A stretch of DNA of 64,000 bases from Doryteuthis pealeii (GCA_023376005.1 CM042143.1:82874930-82938929); one strand, 5' to 3'; positions 32,058 through 42,966 are shown, counted from the stretch's first letter. Notes: generated by a model from the letters alone, not told the origin. Made by a program: numbers and translations.

Positions 32058-32270
32058 CATATGTGTATTTGGGCAGCATTCTTTCATTTATGCATGTTGA
32101 ATTTAACAAAAGACACATCTCCTGTTTAACAATTTTATTTGTGATTTTTTCAAGTTTTCTGGCCAACTTTTTAATATTTGGGTGGAATTCATGGATTAGT
32201 CCACCAAAGTTCATGTACCGAGTACTTTCGGCACTTTGAAGTGCCATCATCAGTGGTGATGTGTTCCAGT
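31995..32270 (-). repeat. CTGATGA-hairpin repeat, unit 2, with (TA)n
   Basis: Minus strand CTGATGATGGCACTTCAAAG then GTGCCGAAAGTACTCGGTAC (32221-32253), followed by a frame containing NFGGLIHEFHPNIKKLARKL. A (TA)n tract lies at 32023-32052 at the distal end. Confidence 0.5.
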
Positions 32271-32502
32271 TTTTCAAATTATATTAATGGATGGGGCTCT
32301 CTAATTACCGAAATATGCTAACAGAAAATACACACATTCTGCGCAAAGAAAAAAAAAAGAAGAAAAACTCCAAATACTAGAAGCTTTATACATAAAACAA
32401 TACAAACCATCCTTAAACAAAATTAATTTCCAATGCAGTACACACATTTTAAAATGCCTATAGCACCTTTCCCATCAATTCTCCTCCTTCCAGCCTCCAC
32501 AT

Positions 32503-32505
<3 letters not shown>

Positions 32506-32552
<47 letters not shown>
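32506..32552. repeat. (TA)n (CA)n microsatellite
   Basis: TA tract followed by ACACACACAC, directly before an S2 copy. Confidence 0.8.
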
Positions 32553-32784
32553 GATTTCAAATCCTAGACAAGCCTGTTGGCATTTCACATAGTGCTAATA
32601 ACCTTGGGAAAGGTATACATCCACCTACTCTCCCACCAGGTATGGGTAAATAATAGGGCAGACTCGGCTCTTTAACCTTGATTAGGCAACCAGTATTGGA
32701 GTATGAAACTCTGAATTCAAACCTGTTAAACTATACTTAAGAAATTTACCTTGTGTTACATCCTGCTCATGCAGAGGAGTTGGT

Positions 32785-32795
<11 letters not shown>
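32553..32795 (+). mobile_element. S2 SINE, head truncated
   Basis: GATTTCAAATCCTAGACAAG (B-box side), CATTTCACATAGTGCTAATA, GGTATGGGTAAATAATAGGG, CTGAATTCAAACCTGTTAAA, CATCCTGCTCATGCAGAGG, GTTGGTAAATTATATATA. Runs into TA tracts at 32790-32830 and 32863-32892. Confidence 0.75.
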
Positions 32796-32833
<38 letters not shown>

Positions 32834-32858
32834 TCCAATTGTAGAATAAAAGAAAGAA

Positions 32859-32900
<42 letters not shown>

Positions 32901-33431
32901 ATACATACATACATATACACACACAGTTTTCTTTCTTTATTCAACAGATTTACTGTCAAAATATAAAAGTTCAAATTATATCTCTTTCTAATATATTTCT
33001 TTCACGCTTTCCAATTTAAATCGCTAAACAAATACCAGATGCCAAACATGTGACAATATCATAAAAATCGAAATAAAATTACTAAGAATAGAACTTGAGA
33101 TATAAACAAGTGTTGGTTCAAGTTAGATGATTAGATTATTCTCTAAGAAGAAGAAAAAAAAAGATAATAAAATGCTTTGTGTTCTCCACGGCACAGACAT
33201 TGTTTTTATCACTTTGGGAAAAAATGCTGGAGATTTTCCATACAATTGATCCCGACAAAAAAAAAAAAAAAAAAAAAAATTATTTGTTTATCAAATTACT
33301 TTTTCACACTTTTGTGATCTGAAGGATCTGATTCAGATTTAAAGGCTACCGTTTCTTTGTAGGTGTGTATCTGTGCACGTGTGTATTTTTATCTTTTTAT
33401 TTGCGACTTAAGATATTAAAGTAGTAACACT

Positions 33432-33605
33432 TATGGTCAAGTCAAGTTGAAAGTGCCGGTTCCCACTAGATCACCAAAGTTAAGCAGTGATGAGCCTGTT
33501 CAATACTTAGATGGGTGACCATTTAAGCAACCGATATCAAAATAACTTGATTTGGCATTAAATTACCCCAAAAGTGTTGATATGCCATAAAACAAAACAA
33601 CCAAA
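33432..33605 (+). mobile_element. S5 5S-rRNA-derived SINE, best copy
   Basis: GTTGAAAGTGCCGGTTCCC, ATCACCAAAGTTAAGCAGTG (33469-33488) and TACTTAGATGGGTGACC (33504-33520) match animal 5S rRNA, including the A box, intermediate element and C box that bind TFIIIA. After the 5S part come a short body, then CTTGATTTGGCATTAAATTA, GTTGATATGCCATAAAACAA and AACCAAACC, the tail shared with M. Being 5S-derived makes it a SINE3-type element. It is not a 5S gene because 5' and 3' stem ends are lost. Confidence 0.8.
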
Positions 33606-33654
33606 CCAAAGTATACTGTATTTGTATTTATGAAAGTCCTCAACAGCAGATAGG

Positions 33655-33800
33655 ATGTCATCATACAAACTTTCACCCCAACCTAGCACTCCATACTGTT
33701 CTTCCATTGATGTTGCAGTGCTTGAATCCCATTAGTAAAAAAATGTCATCATTAGTAGATAGGACATCATCATACAAACTTTTCAGCCCAGCCTTGTATA
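33655..33800 (-). pseudogene. Mariner-type transposase C-terminal remnant, copy 2
   Basis: Minus strand reads FTNGIQALQHQWKNSMEC then a stop, matching the copy at 24870-25025. The segment GATAGGAYRTCATCATACAA AC occurs twice (33655 and 33756), a local duplication around it. Confidence 0.5.
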
Positions 33801-33939
33801 CAACCTCTGTATTCTAGCTATAATTTTTTTATTTTATTCAAACCAAAGTAATAACCAGTATCTAACATTAAAATCTTGTACTTTTTACTAAATTAAGGTT
33901 GAAGCAACAAATTTACACATGAAGGTCAATTTGGGAATT

Positions 33940-34200
33940 TGTAATGTTTGCCATTGTGGTGAGCCAGAAGTTAACGCTTTGAAAGCAGAAATAAAATGAC
34001 GAAAATAAACGCTTTGCGCATGGATCGGCGCAGCTAGAAAGAAAGAAAAATAGAAATATCAAAAATGATAATTTTCAACCAATCAGATGCGTTCGCGCCT
34101 AAAAATAAGTTTTTCAAAAAGACCAATTTCGAGCCTAGGTAATTGGTATAAATAACAGGCTTTTTGAAGAACAAGTCAGAAAGATCAAGTATGCTTGGAT
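33940..34200 (+). promoter_or_regulatory. Promoter-like CCAAT + TATA, possible LTR
   Basis: CCAATCAG (34079-34086) lies 61 bases upstream of TATAAATA (34147-34154), then 30 bases on a TCAGAAAG initiator-like site. The surroundings (TGTAATGTTTGCC at 33940) could be an LTR start, but I cannot find a matching end or duplication. No gene is recognised downstream to 34640. Confidence 0.4.
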
Positions 34201-34644
34201 AGTTCACGTCACTCGACTTAAGAAATATTTGCCTACCGCTGAAGGTATTACAAGCTATATCTTTCCCTCTCTACAAGTTACTTCACTGCTGATATATAGA
34301 ACTCCACTCTTTCATCCTCTTATTACATGAATATTTAAAAAAGTATATTCTGCAGGACTTTGATCAGTATTCTTGATTATTGTAATCTTTTGCTTTAATA
34401 CAAATATTACTTGTTGAATTTAGTTCTTTGTTTTTCTGTCTTAATATATGTGACCTTATGGTGTGTTTATTGTAATTACCCATATATATCTATACATCCC
34501 ATCAACCCTAACATCATAGCATAATAAGAAAATCTCAAAGTTTTGACAATGGATTTTTAAAAACAACTTAATGCACAAAACACTGGATTGAAGACAATAA
34601 GACACAAAGTTTAAACTGAAATCATCCTAATTGTATTTTTCAGA

Positions 34645-35030
34645 TGAGTCTTGATATGAATAATTTTTATGTTTTGGACTGTTGTCCTCATTTTTTATTG
34701 TGGTATGTATTAAAAAAAACACTGTATCCTCCAGCTTTCCCAGGTGTTCCCTGTATCCAAGTATAGTAATGATCCAACATGGGAAATCAATTTTAATAGT
34801 TTGTTGATCAAACAGGCATCAAAGATCTTTTGAAGATTTCATTCAAATAATGACTTCATTGTTTTGCACATCTATCATTCTGACATGCGTTGTGAAAGAA
34901 TCACAATCATTTAAAAATTAATTTTTCACACAGGGAACACCTAAGGCTGAGGATACAGCAGCCAAAATGTGTTTATACATATCACAATAAAGATGGGGAC
35001 AACAGGCCAAAACATCAAAATTATTGAAAT
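34645..35030. mobile_element. S3 inverted pair (foldback) 3
   Basis: Left: GTTTTGGACTGTTGTCCTCA ... CCAGGTGTTCCCTGT. Right: ACAGGGAACACCTAAGGCTG ... GGGGACAACAGGCCAAAACA. About 100 bases of inverted identity around 170 bases of unrelated sequence. The most diverged of the three foldbacks. Confidence 0.6.
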
Positions 35031-35427
35031 CATCCTATTAAAAGAAAATTCTAATTTTGATCTACAGAAAATATTTCCTCTTGTCAAATTAATTCTGGCG
35101 TAAAAGCCAACAAACCAAATCAACATCTAATCAGTAGAGAATATTCAAAAAGTCATTCAAAAATATAGTTTGATGTTCCTCACATCATGTGGCTTTTTAG
35201 TTAGTAATTTTTTTGTTTACATTTTGTGTAAACATGTGTTTTTTAATAATTGCTTAAATTCATAATTTTGTACTGGGGGGGGGGGACAATATTTATATGT
35301 AAATGTTGAATATGATAAAGGCTACTGTGTATCTGTAAATTATATATGCCATTCAGCTGATGATACAATCTGCTCTCTTTGGAAAGATCAGCTCAAAAAG
35401 AGAAAACTCCTCCTATGGACATTATTC

Positions 35428-35798
35428 GGTAATCCAAACATTAGCTGCATAAATGAGAGTAACCTCCCCTTGTTTCTTTCACTTTGAGGAAGCCGTCTAT
35501 TTTGGTCGGCCATTTTCATTTCAACGTAATCAATACAACTGCATGTTTTAACACGAAAATATCATAAAATGTATTCTTGATAACAATTAAGTTCATTTCA
35601 AATAATGCACAAGCACAATAAGAACACGTTTTTATATTTTCATGTTAAAACATTCAGTGGTATTGATTTGAACAAATTCGTATTTTCTGTGTAGATTTAT
35701 GGTGAAATGAAAATGGCCGACCAAAACAGACAGCTTCCTCAAAGTGAAAGAAACAAGGGGAGGTTACTCTCATTTATGTAGCTAACGTTCAGATTACC
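35428..35798. mobile_element. TIR element with 8-bp target duplication (GGTAATC family)
   Basis: Inverted termini start GGTAATCCAAACATTAGC and (complement of right end) GGTAATCTGAACGTTAGC, and stay alignable for about 95 bases (AGAGTAACCTCCCCTTGTTT, TTTGGTCGGCCATTTTCATT) and loosely further. Flanks are CATTATTC (35420-35427) and CATTATTC (35799-35806), perfect. No transposase. Confidence 0.85.
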
Positions 35799-35806
35799 CA
35801 TTATTC

Positions 35807-36870
35807 TAATCAATTAAATGACAGTTGTAAAATATCAGAAAGACATAACATTACAAGGATTACCATCAACAGTAGCAGGACAAAGGATGACTACCACACA
35901 ATTGTCAAAAGTTAAAACTAACATTCAGTTTTGAGGACAATATAAGCCCCCCCCCACGCACACTAAAAAATAAGCCTGGTAGCCTTAGTTAACGATATAA
36001 TAGTAGAATTACCTTTCAAAGTAATTTGTAGTAATGACAAAAATGTAGTTATGTTATTCCCTACATAAATAGGTATGGTAAGGTATCATCATTGGTATCA
36101 TCTTTATTTTCTTTTTTCCTCTTTTTCTTCTCAATTTTCATCTTTCCTATTATTTTTATTTATTTGTTTACTTTATTCTCTCATCAGTAATTCCTTCTTC
36201 AAACCAATCATAAGCTTGGCATGAATTTAAACTTAGCCTTGTAACAAATATTGACAAATGAATCAAAGAGTTATTTCAACACAGGTGAGTAGAAGAGGAG
36301 TATTGAGAGTTTGGAGATGCTCCACTGAGTTTCTTTGTTGTACTCAGAGGCACTATCAGCAGAATGGTGGTAACTAAGAGTTTACAACCCCCCCCCCAAA
36401 AAAAAAATCATCATAAATGATGTTGGATTGTTAAATGATGTAATTAGAAAGAAGCAGTCACTCGTAAATGGATGTGTTTTTCTTGGTTTTGTTTTTTTTC
36501 CTGACAGCATCAAAGGCACTATCTGCAACGCAGAAAATAATGCAGTAGCAATAAGAAAAAACAAAAAACAAAACAAAACAAAAACAAGATAGAATGAATA
36601 TGTGGAGGTGAGTTGGGGGGGTAGGTATTTGATTTAGTTTTTGTTTTGTTTTAGAATCACTCGAGAAGCAAACATGAAAATAAGGCGGAAAATGAAGTAG
36701 TGAGGAAAATTTTTCAGACGACAATGCAACAAAAGAAATTAGAATCCAAGTGATAAAAAACAATAATCCAAGCAACAAATAGATTGATTTAAATCCGAGT
36801 CTCTCAAACCAAGGCTGGTGCAAAGCTTTACTGAGCACTCATTGTTAAAATTCACAGAATTTTCAATATG
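35807..36870. other. Unassigned AT-rich region
   Basis: Contains a poly-C run (35947), poly-C/poly-A (36389-36410) and T-rich stretches. The Phe/Leu-rich minus-strand frames here are composition artefacts. Confidence 0.45.
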
Positions 36871-36876
36871 CAACAA

Positions 36877-36881
<5 letters not shown>

Positions 36882-36920
<39 letters not shown>
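36882..36920. repeat. (TA)n microsatellite
   Basis: About 19 TA units. Confidence 0.85.
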
Positions 36921-36922
<2 letters not shown>

Positions 36923-37049
36923 CTTAAATTAACTTTCACTGTCAGCATAAAGCAATGATCATCTGTTTACAGACTGGATCTCTCTGGTGATCGTAAAATA
37001 TACAAACAAATGTATGTATTTAATAGTGTAAACACCACCCCTTTATGGC

Positions 37050-37170
37050 AGCTGTCAAATGGCCGAGAGGTTAACGAATTGGGTGGACAAAAATCAGTCG
37101 GGTTTCGCTCCTGGTCAGAGGTAGTTGCTGTGTCTAGCCACACTGAAGAGACGTGAAATGTTGAAACACA
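37050..37170 (+). mobile_element. tRNA-Ser/Leu-like SINE fragment
   Basis: AAATGGCCGAGAGGTTAACG (A-box, class II tRNA-like), GTCGGGTTTCGCTCCTGGTC (B-box side). The GGCCGAG..GGTTAA pattern is that of tRNA-Ser or tRNA-Leu. Followed by a CGTGAAATGTTGAAACACAA block and TA repeats. Only copy in the window. Confidence 0.4.
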
Positions 37171-37289
37171 ATGTTTGTGGATGACTTTATATTTATATAT
37201 ATATATATCCACTTCAAAACAAAAAATTAGAGTAATGTAAAAAAATAACATAAAAGAAATTATGATTAGTAATAATGATAACCATATAT

Positions 37290-37690
37290 ACTTTTATAAT
37301 AACTAAATAAGCCATTGAGTTCCCGTGATGGCATTCACCCAATTTGTCGGCATTGTCTGGTGTGTCTGATTGCTATTTGTAAGGTGTCCTGGATGTAGGC
37401 TCAGTGTTGAACTTTTGTGTGGGTGGCAGTTGGTCTGACTCATGGCATGGAGAACCAGGATGTTGGAAGCTGCAAATTCAGGCACCTGGATGAAGGATGG
37501 CTGCCTGCTTGTTTACCGTTGTATGCAGTGAAGATTTGTAGAGACCATTCCGATACTTCACAGGTGAGACCCTTATGAAATGTGGTTGAAGACTGCTGTA
37601 ATATTTTCTGTCGGCAGACTTTAGCAGTTGGGAAATCAATCCCCCAAATCAGATTTTTTTCATACATCATTTCCCTATGTAACAGTGGTC
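37290..37690. other. GC-richer segment of unknown nature
   Basis: Base composition is closer to balanced than its surroundings, with short frames on the minus strand (MPEFAASNILVLHAMSQT near 37480). It may be a decayed coding piece of a retroelement. No family recognised. Confidence 0.3.
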
Positions 37691-38027
37691 CATGATCATA
37701 TTGATGCTTCTATTTAGAAACAGTGAGGAATTCTAATTAGAATTTTATAGTTACTTTTGTAATATTGATAATTGGGATTTCAAAAATGTATATAATCTCT
37801 GTATTCTAGGCTATCAATTTTTATTTTACTAATTAAAAAACAACAAATAACTGTATTTGGATAAAATAACAGGATAATTAAAAAAATAATATTCTGCATG
37901 AATACAAAACCCACCAAATTATCATTCAGTTTCAGACTGAACTGGAAATTGCTTTATTCTCAAAGTTAGAGCATTTTAAGTGTATTACTGTAATAAAAAT
38001 CTTGCTATGTTTTTGCTAGACTACAAT

Positions 38028-38029
<2 letters not shown>

Positions 38030-38058
<29 letters not shown>

Positions 38059-38095
38059 ATGTATGTATGTATGTGTGTGTGTGTGTATGTATGTG
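38030..38095. repeat. (TA)n (TG)n microsatellite
   Basis: TA tract followed by TGTGTGTATGTATG units. Confidence 0.8.
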
Positions 38096-38123
38096 TGAAT
38101 AAGGAATTTAAACTGACAGTATC

Positions 38124-38327
38124 TAGAAAATAGAAAAACACAAAGTATTCCAAATAAATGAATTCATTCTTGATGGTTTCGGTTTTTTAAAAACCTTCAT
38201 CACCCTTACCAACATAACAGTTCTTCCATTTCAAGTCCTTATGACAGTTTGCTAAAAACAGAGATGTTATAACGTCGACTTCACCATCAAGAATAAATTG
38301 GAATACTTTGTGTTTTTGTATTTTCTA
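38124..38327. repeat. Hairpin repeat with GATGA...GAAA arm
   Basis: Left arm AAAAACACAAAGTATTCCAA and right arm TTGGAATACTTTGTGTTTTT are inverted, extending to the TTCATTCTTGATGG / CCATCAAGAATAAA blocks. Inside is GGTTTCGG-TTTTTTAAAAACC-TTCATCACC (38176-38205). Flanked by TG and (AC)n(TA)n repeats. Confidence 0.6.
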
Positions 38328-38342
38328 CACACACACACACAC

Positions 38343-38379
<37 letters not shown>

Positions 38380-38395
38380 AGAGTAAGGAAATGAA

Positions 38396-38692
38396 TCCGA
38401 CGGTATAAGTATAGATAAAAGGATATGAAAACACAATACAGAAATGCGTAGATGTGCTAATGACGAAACGATCGCATGGCTTGCATGCTTTTTGGAACAT
38501 CAATGCTTCCGTTGAATTTAAATTATTTTCTGCTTCTCGCTCGATGAGTCCAGATTAAAAACAAGCTCTGATGATGATTTTTATAAATCGAAATATTGTT
38601 CAATATTAGCTATGAATATGATATAAAATATTTTCATTTTAACAGCATTGTGTGCTTTCATATCCTTTTATATATATATATATATATATATA
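38396..38692. repeat. R5 hairpin repeat next to (TA)n
   Basis: Left AATCCGACGGTAT, AGATAAAAGGATATGAAAAC; right GTGCTTTCATATCCTTTTAT, then TA. Inner part contains CTGATGATGATTTTTATAAA and TCGAAATATTG (38568-38595). Related arms occur at 44922-45000 and 57181-57362. Confidence 0.6.
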
Positions 38693-39080
38693 GATATGTA
38701 TTTACATATACTGAGAATTTCTAGATAGATGGTATATTTTCATTATGATTCTAATAAAAAAAACATTGGATTACACTGTGATGTAGAATAATCAATTTAG
38801 ATAATTAATAATGCTTGAATTTAGAGTCATAAAAAATATATCAATATTGTTACTTATCATGTTTCAACGGATTCATTTTACAAACTTCCTCAAAGGTAAG
38901 ACACAATCTATATGAAAAGGTTTTTTGGGGGGATTGGCTTCTTTTGACAGGTGCCCAGTATAAAACAAGTAAAATAATAGGTGGCAAAAATATTGATCAG
39001 ACCAACCCATTATTTCAACACTCACACTATCATCATGTTTAACATAGACAGTTCTTCAATAGTCCAAACAATTCATGATT

Positions 39081-39630
39081 GGATCGGTTGGTTGGATTTT
39101 ACGGCATATCAACCCTTGTGGGGTTATTTTATCCCGAAGACATTCTTATTTTATTCATTCTTGATGAGTAGTCAACTTTTTTTTTTTTTAAATCAATTTT
39201 TTAAACACATTTTATTAAAACTTTTTTTCTCCTATTTAACCCATAGATTGAGACCCTAATAGGTGCTAACACTCCGGGTCAGGTGGACCTGGGAATAATG
39301 GCGAGGAAGGGGTACTCCACACTCCCGAGAGCTCCAGAACAGGAACTTCAGCATTAGATGCAGTTTAACATCATGCCCCGTACACTAAGACCCTCAGCCA
39401 CCACCTTCTATTACATATGATAAAAAGGGTTGCAGGTCTGCCATAAGAGCAATAGGGTCGGGACAATCCTATAGGAGCTAGGGTTTGACGTGCCCAGCCG
39501 ATTGATCAAAAAGGGCCTCTCTGATCACCCGTCTAGCATAAGTAAAGGCTAAAGTTGAGTGTTGCATGTCTTGAACTGTTCAGCCACCAGGATTTCATCC
39601 TTAAGCATCATGGGTCAAAAACTTGTCCTA
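39081..39630 (-). mobile_element. M retroposon, long copy
   Basis: Tail GGTTGGATTTTACGGCATAT, AACCCATAGATTGAGACCC, core, GCAATAGGGTCGGGACAATC, and the upstream part GACGTGCCCAGCCGATTGAT, TGATCACCCGTCTAGCATAA, CCTTAAGCATCATGGGTC. A plus-strand M fragment (AACACCCAACCCTTTCTATC...AGATGCTAGAAGGTAGTGGC, 39658-39712) follows, so two M pieces face each other. Confidence 0.75.
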
Positions 39631-39831
39631 ACCATATTTTTCAAATCGCACTTATAACAAACACCCAACCCTTTCTATCTTAAAGATGCTAGAAGGTAGT
39701 GGCTGAGGGTTAACCACTAGTTTAAGACATATAAAGTTAGTTCTTCTAATTTGATTAAATGCATGAAGTTAATGAAAATCATTTCTACCAATTTTTTAAT
39801 ACACATGAAATAATATATTAAAAAAAACAAG

Positions 39832-39890
39832 ATTTGGCATTAAATAGCCCACAAGGGTTGATATGCCATTAAACAAAATAACCAACAATA
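39832..39890 (+). mobile_element. S5/M shared tail fragment
   Basis: GATTTGGCATTAAATAGCCC, GGGTTGATATGCCATTAAAC, AACCAAC. No head. Confidence 0.55.
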
Positions 39891-40117
39891 ATTGGTGTAT
39901 ATTAAAATGTTTTGATACTTACATGATGGTGTGTGCTTAAAGTATAATAATTCCATTTTAATAAGACATTCTATGATAATTACTGTTTATGAAATACACA
40001 AAGGTGAAAAATTTAATTGTAATAAGATTTTTTAAAAATCTGTTCCATTCATCAAGAACTTTTTGGTGTAACTGTCATTTGAAAGCAATGTTGATTTTAT
40101 TAAAAGTATAAAAATGT

Positions 40118-40637
40118 GTATATATTAATACTCGTGTTCCTTAATTGTATGACCATTATCATCTTGCAACATCCTCCGGTTAAAAATGAGACCGTCTAAA
40201 TCATCCAAGATGAAATACAAAAACGTAAATCCTGATTATCTGGTGTTGCTTATCTGCTGAATTCTTATTCCTTATGAGTGTTGTATCACCCCAGCTAAAT
40301 AATGGACCATACTGTTTTTATTATAAAAAAGAAAGGTAAGGAAAAGGACATGCGATATAGAAAAAATATAAGAAAGAAAGAAAAAGAGTTGGGGAAAGAT
40401 ACAGAGAGGGGTGAACATGTAGAAGCGATAACATTAATCTGTTTCAATCGAACATAAGGAAAAAAAAAGAAGAAAAAGTGAGAGAGTTAAATTAAGATTA
40501 TTATACTTTTTACATATTGAAAGTTCTTAAACATATCAAAAAAGAAAAAAGGACATGCTACACAAAAAATATAAGAAAGAAAAAGAATAGGGGAAAGCAC
40601 ACAGAAGTGATAACGCTGATCTGTTTCAATTGAACAT

Positions 40638-40692
<55 letters not shown>

Positions 40693-40808
40693 AAATCGAG
40701 ATTATCATACTTTTTACATATTGAAATATTTAGCAATAGCTCTTAAGTAAATATATAAAATGTAATAATTAAATTATCATACTGTGGTATATCCACAGGT
40801 TCTGCTAG
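40118..40808 (+). mobile_element. Helitron family H1, tandem partial duplication
   Basis: A first H1 (ACTCGTGTTCCTTAATTGTA to TTGAAAGTTCTTAAACATAT, 40130-40535) is followed by a second start at AAAAGGACATGCTAC (40547) through a (GA)n tract (40642-40690) to GTGGTATATCCACAGG ... CTAG (40805-40808) and host T. The second unit is the intact site used to date the H2 insertion at 14262. Confidence 0.75.
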
Positions 40809-40935
40809 TTTAAAATATTGTATCATTATTTGCTAATGTTAATTTTATCATGTCACCCTCATCTGTCAAGTGCATCCTGACATCTGCACTGAGTGTTTCT
40901 ATCTGCTTGCAGCTACGATGGCATCTTCTACATGG

Positions 40936-41030
40936 GTGGGTGCCTTGTTGTAGTATAATGGTTAGCAAACTAGTCTCACAAGTTATTATTACTAAGTAAT
41001 AGATCCTATTTGGGTGCTCTGTATAAAAAC
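40936..41030 (+). mobile_element. tRNA-like SINE head fragment
   Basis: GGGTGCCTTGTTGTAGTATAAT, GGTTAGCAAACTAGTCTC and GTAATAGATCCTATTTGGG are S4-like. Downstream an open frame (41010-41288) has no recognised homology. Confidence 0.4.
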
Positions 41031-41450
41031 CCCATCATAAACTTGGCCATGTGCTATGATCTGCACAAACAGAAAGGTGGGTTAATATCACCTTCTCCAG
41101 GGGAAGAATGCCTATCATGTAACAAGGTTGCCAGTAAGACATATTCTGAATACTTTTTGTCTCCTGAAAATCTGGCAGCAGACACTCATGATATACAGTT
41201 TTATAGAGAGACATTTGAAGATTATGACTGCAATTTAATGTTGGTCTACGTGTGCATCTCTAGTCTCTTCAATAATTTGATTTGCTGAGCAAATCAAATA
41301 ATCTACTTGAATTTGTCTATTTTTGTTTTAGTCTAGCATTTAATTCTAAGGATAACAGCAACAAATAAATGAATTAATACTTTGTTTAATTCTAACAATT
41401 TATTTGCGAGCACATGAAACAATAATAACAATATAAAGTCATTCCTGTGT

Positions 41451-42374
41451 ATAAAGTTGAGTTTAAGGGACTTACCACAGTGCCGAAGATGGTATCTGGT
41501 ATCTCTTGGAGAGCTTTTAAAGTTGCTGCCTCATGGAACTGGTGGTGGAATCTGTCTGGCTAGAATTTTAGTATTTTGCACCAAGACTTCTGGGCTCATC
41601 ACGTGATTGGTATATCCAATCACAGAGAGCCTCTCCCTCACTCACTCTATACACAGGAATTACCATTTTACTGACCCAACCGTTTTGACACTATGGCCTT
41701 CAATTTGAAGGGCTTGTTTTTTACCATTGTTGTCTGTATAAGAATTAGGGTGGTGTTAGTGCAGTAGCTAACATCAATTTCTCATAATGTGCTAGGTTAT
41801 ACCAGAAGGTCACCTAACACAAGACATATACACATTTATATAGAACAAATGCCAACAAAGAGTTATAACAAACTGACTTTATTGTCTGAGCAAAGTCCAA
41901 TGGAAAGAATAGAAAACAGGATAGATGAAAGTCATAAAAGAAAAGAGTCCTTGGAAGATAGTTGAGGTATAACAATGAAAAAGGTTGTCACATACTGTTT
42001 GTAACTGGGACCAATTGGCTAAATCTCCATAAAGATATGGGGTGTAAAAGAGCAGGTGTACTTATACTGATATGATTGGGCTGGTGAGCCCTAACCTCTA
42101 TAAAGATAGAGCATAAAAGAAGCCGCGTAAAGACAGATATAAGCCTGTAGCAGGAAGGGCAAGACCCTCCAAGTCCAAATGGACAAGGACTCAACTGGGT
42201 CTAATACATATCTGGAGATCCTAGCCCAAAAAGAAAGTCACTTTTGCAGAGCTGCCTTTAAATAGCTAGGTTGCAATGCCTCCTAGCTGGAAACCCTAAC
42301 AGCAAGGAAAGATAATCCCTTGCCAATATCAACTGCAACCAAACAAGGGAAGATAATCGCTACACCTGTTTTAA
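41451..42374 (-). mobile_element. Possible LTR on the minus strand
   Basis: Minus strand begins TGTAGCGATTATCTTCCC, has a TATTTAAAGGC box (about 42254-42261), then CTGCTCTTTTAC blocks, and AATAAAGTCAG (poly-A signal-like, about 41880). Ends CTTTATACA. Flanks CCTG on both sides are too short to prove boundaries. The TATA and poly-A signal spacing is LTR-like, but it could equally be a gene 3' end and promoter remnant. Confidence 0.3.
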
Positions 42375-42617
42375 TCTGCAACTGACTGTGGCATACGATC
42401 AGAAAAAATACCAAGAGAATTTCTACAGATATGATGAAGTGAATACTTCATTTTGTTTATAGACATTTATATTGATGTGTCAGGTCGCTCAATGTGTTAC
42501 TGGTACTATGTAACCCAGTACTGTTTCTTAGTGAGATCTTCAACGACTAAATCGGAAAACCCACAGATTTTGCCCAGTGAGGAGGGTGGTTAGACATTTA
42601 GTAGAACAAAAAACAAC

Positions 42618-42958
42618 GGCTGAACTTGCACAAAGGTGTCAAAATTAGGGTGACCAGAAAAAACAGAACCCAAATTATTTTCCCATTAAATTAACCTTAA
42701 ACCCCAAACCCCCCTAGTTAAAATTAACAGTTTCATTACAAAATGTATGGGTTCTGTTTTTTCTGGGTCACCGGTATACAGGGTGACCCAGAAAAAACAG
42801 AACCCAAATTATTTATTCATTTTCCCATTAAACTAAGCCTAAACCCCAACTTCAACCCCTAGACCCCCATAGCTAAAATTAACAGTTTTATTACAAAATT
42901 TGTGGGTTCTGTTTTTTCTGGGTCACCCTAATTTTGACACCTTTGTGCAAGTTCAGCC
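42618..42958. mobile_element. TIR element with 8-bp target duplication (GGCTGAAC family)
   Basis: Outer termini GGCTGAACTTGCACAAAGG and its complement are perfect over about 38 bases. Flanks AAAACAAC (42610-42617) and AAAACAAC (42959-42966) are identical. Inside are two units of about 130-150 bases, each bounded by GGGTGACC(C)AGAAAAAACAG and its complement, so it is a palindrome repeated twice within a palindrome. Confidence 0.85.
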
Positions 42959-42966
42959 AAAACAAC

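Noticed and set aside
33432..33525. A 5S rRNA gene
   Set aside because: The ends of 5S are missing, and the sequence continues into a body and tail shared with other dispersed copies.
36382..36838. Hydrophobic minus-strand frames
   Set aside because: Phe/Leu/Ser-rich because of A-rich plus-strand composition; no membrane protein organisation or conservation.
38568..38615. A functional hammerhead ribozyme
   Set aside because: The core pattern is present, with a plausible third stem, but there is one extra base before the hairpin and stem I is only four base pairs. Reported only as a resemblance.
41010..41288. 92-codon frame starting MGALYKNPIINLAMCYDLHK
   Set aside because: Begins inside a tRNA-like SINE head, has no recognised domain, no start context and no splice evidence. 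Could be rechecked with RNA data.
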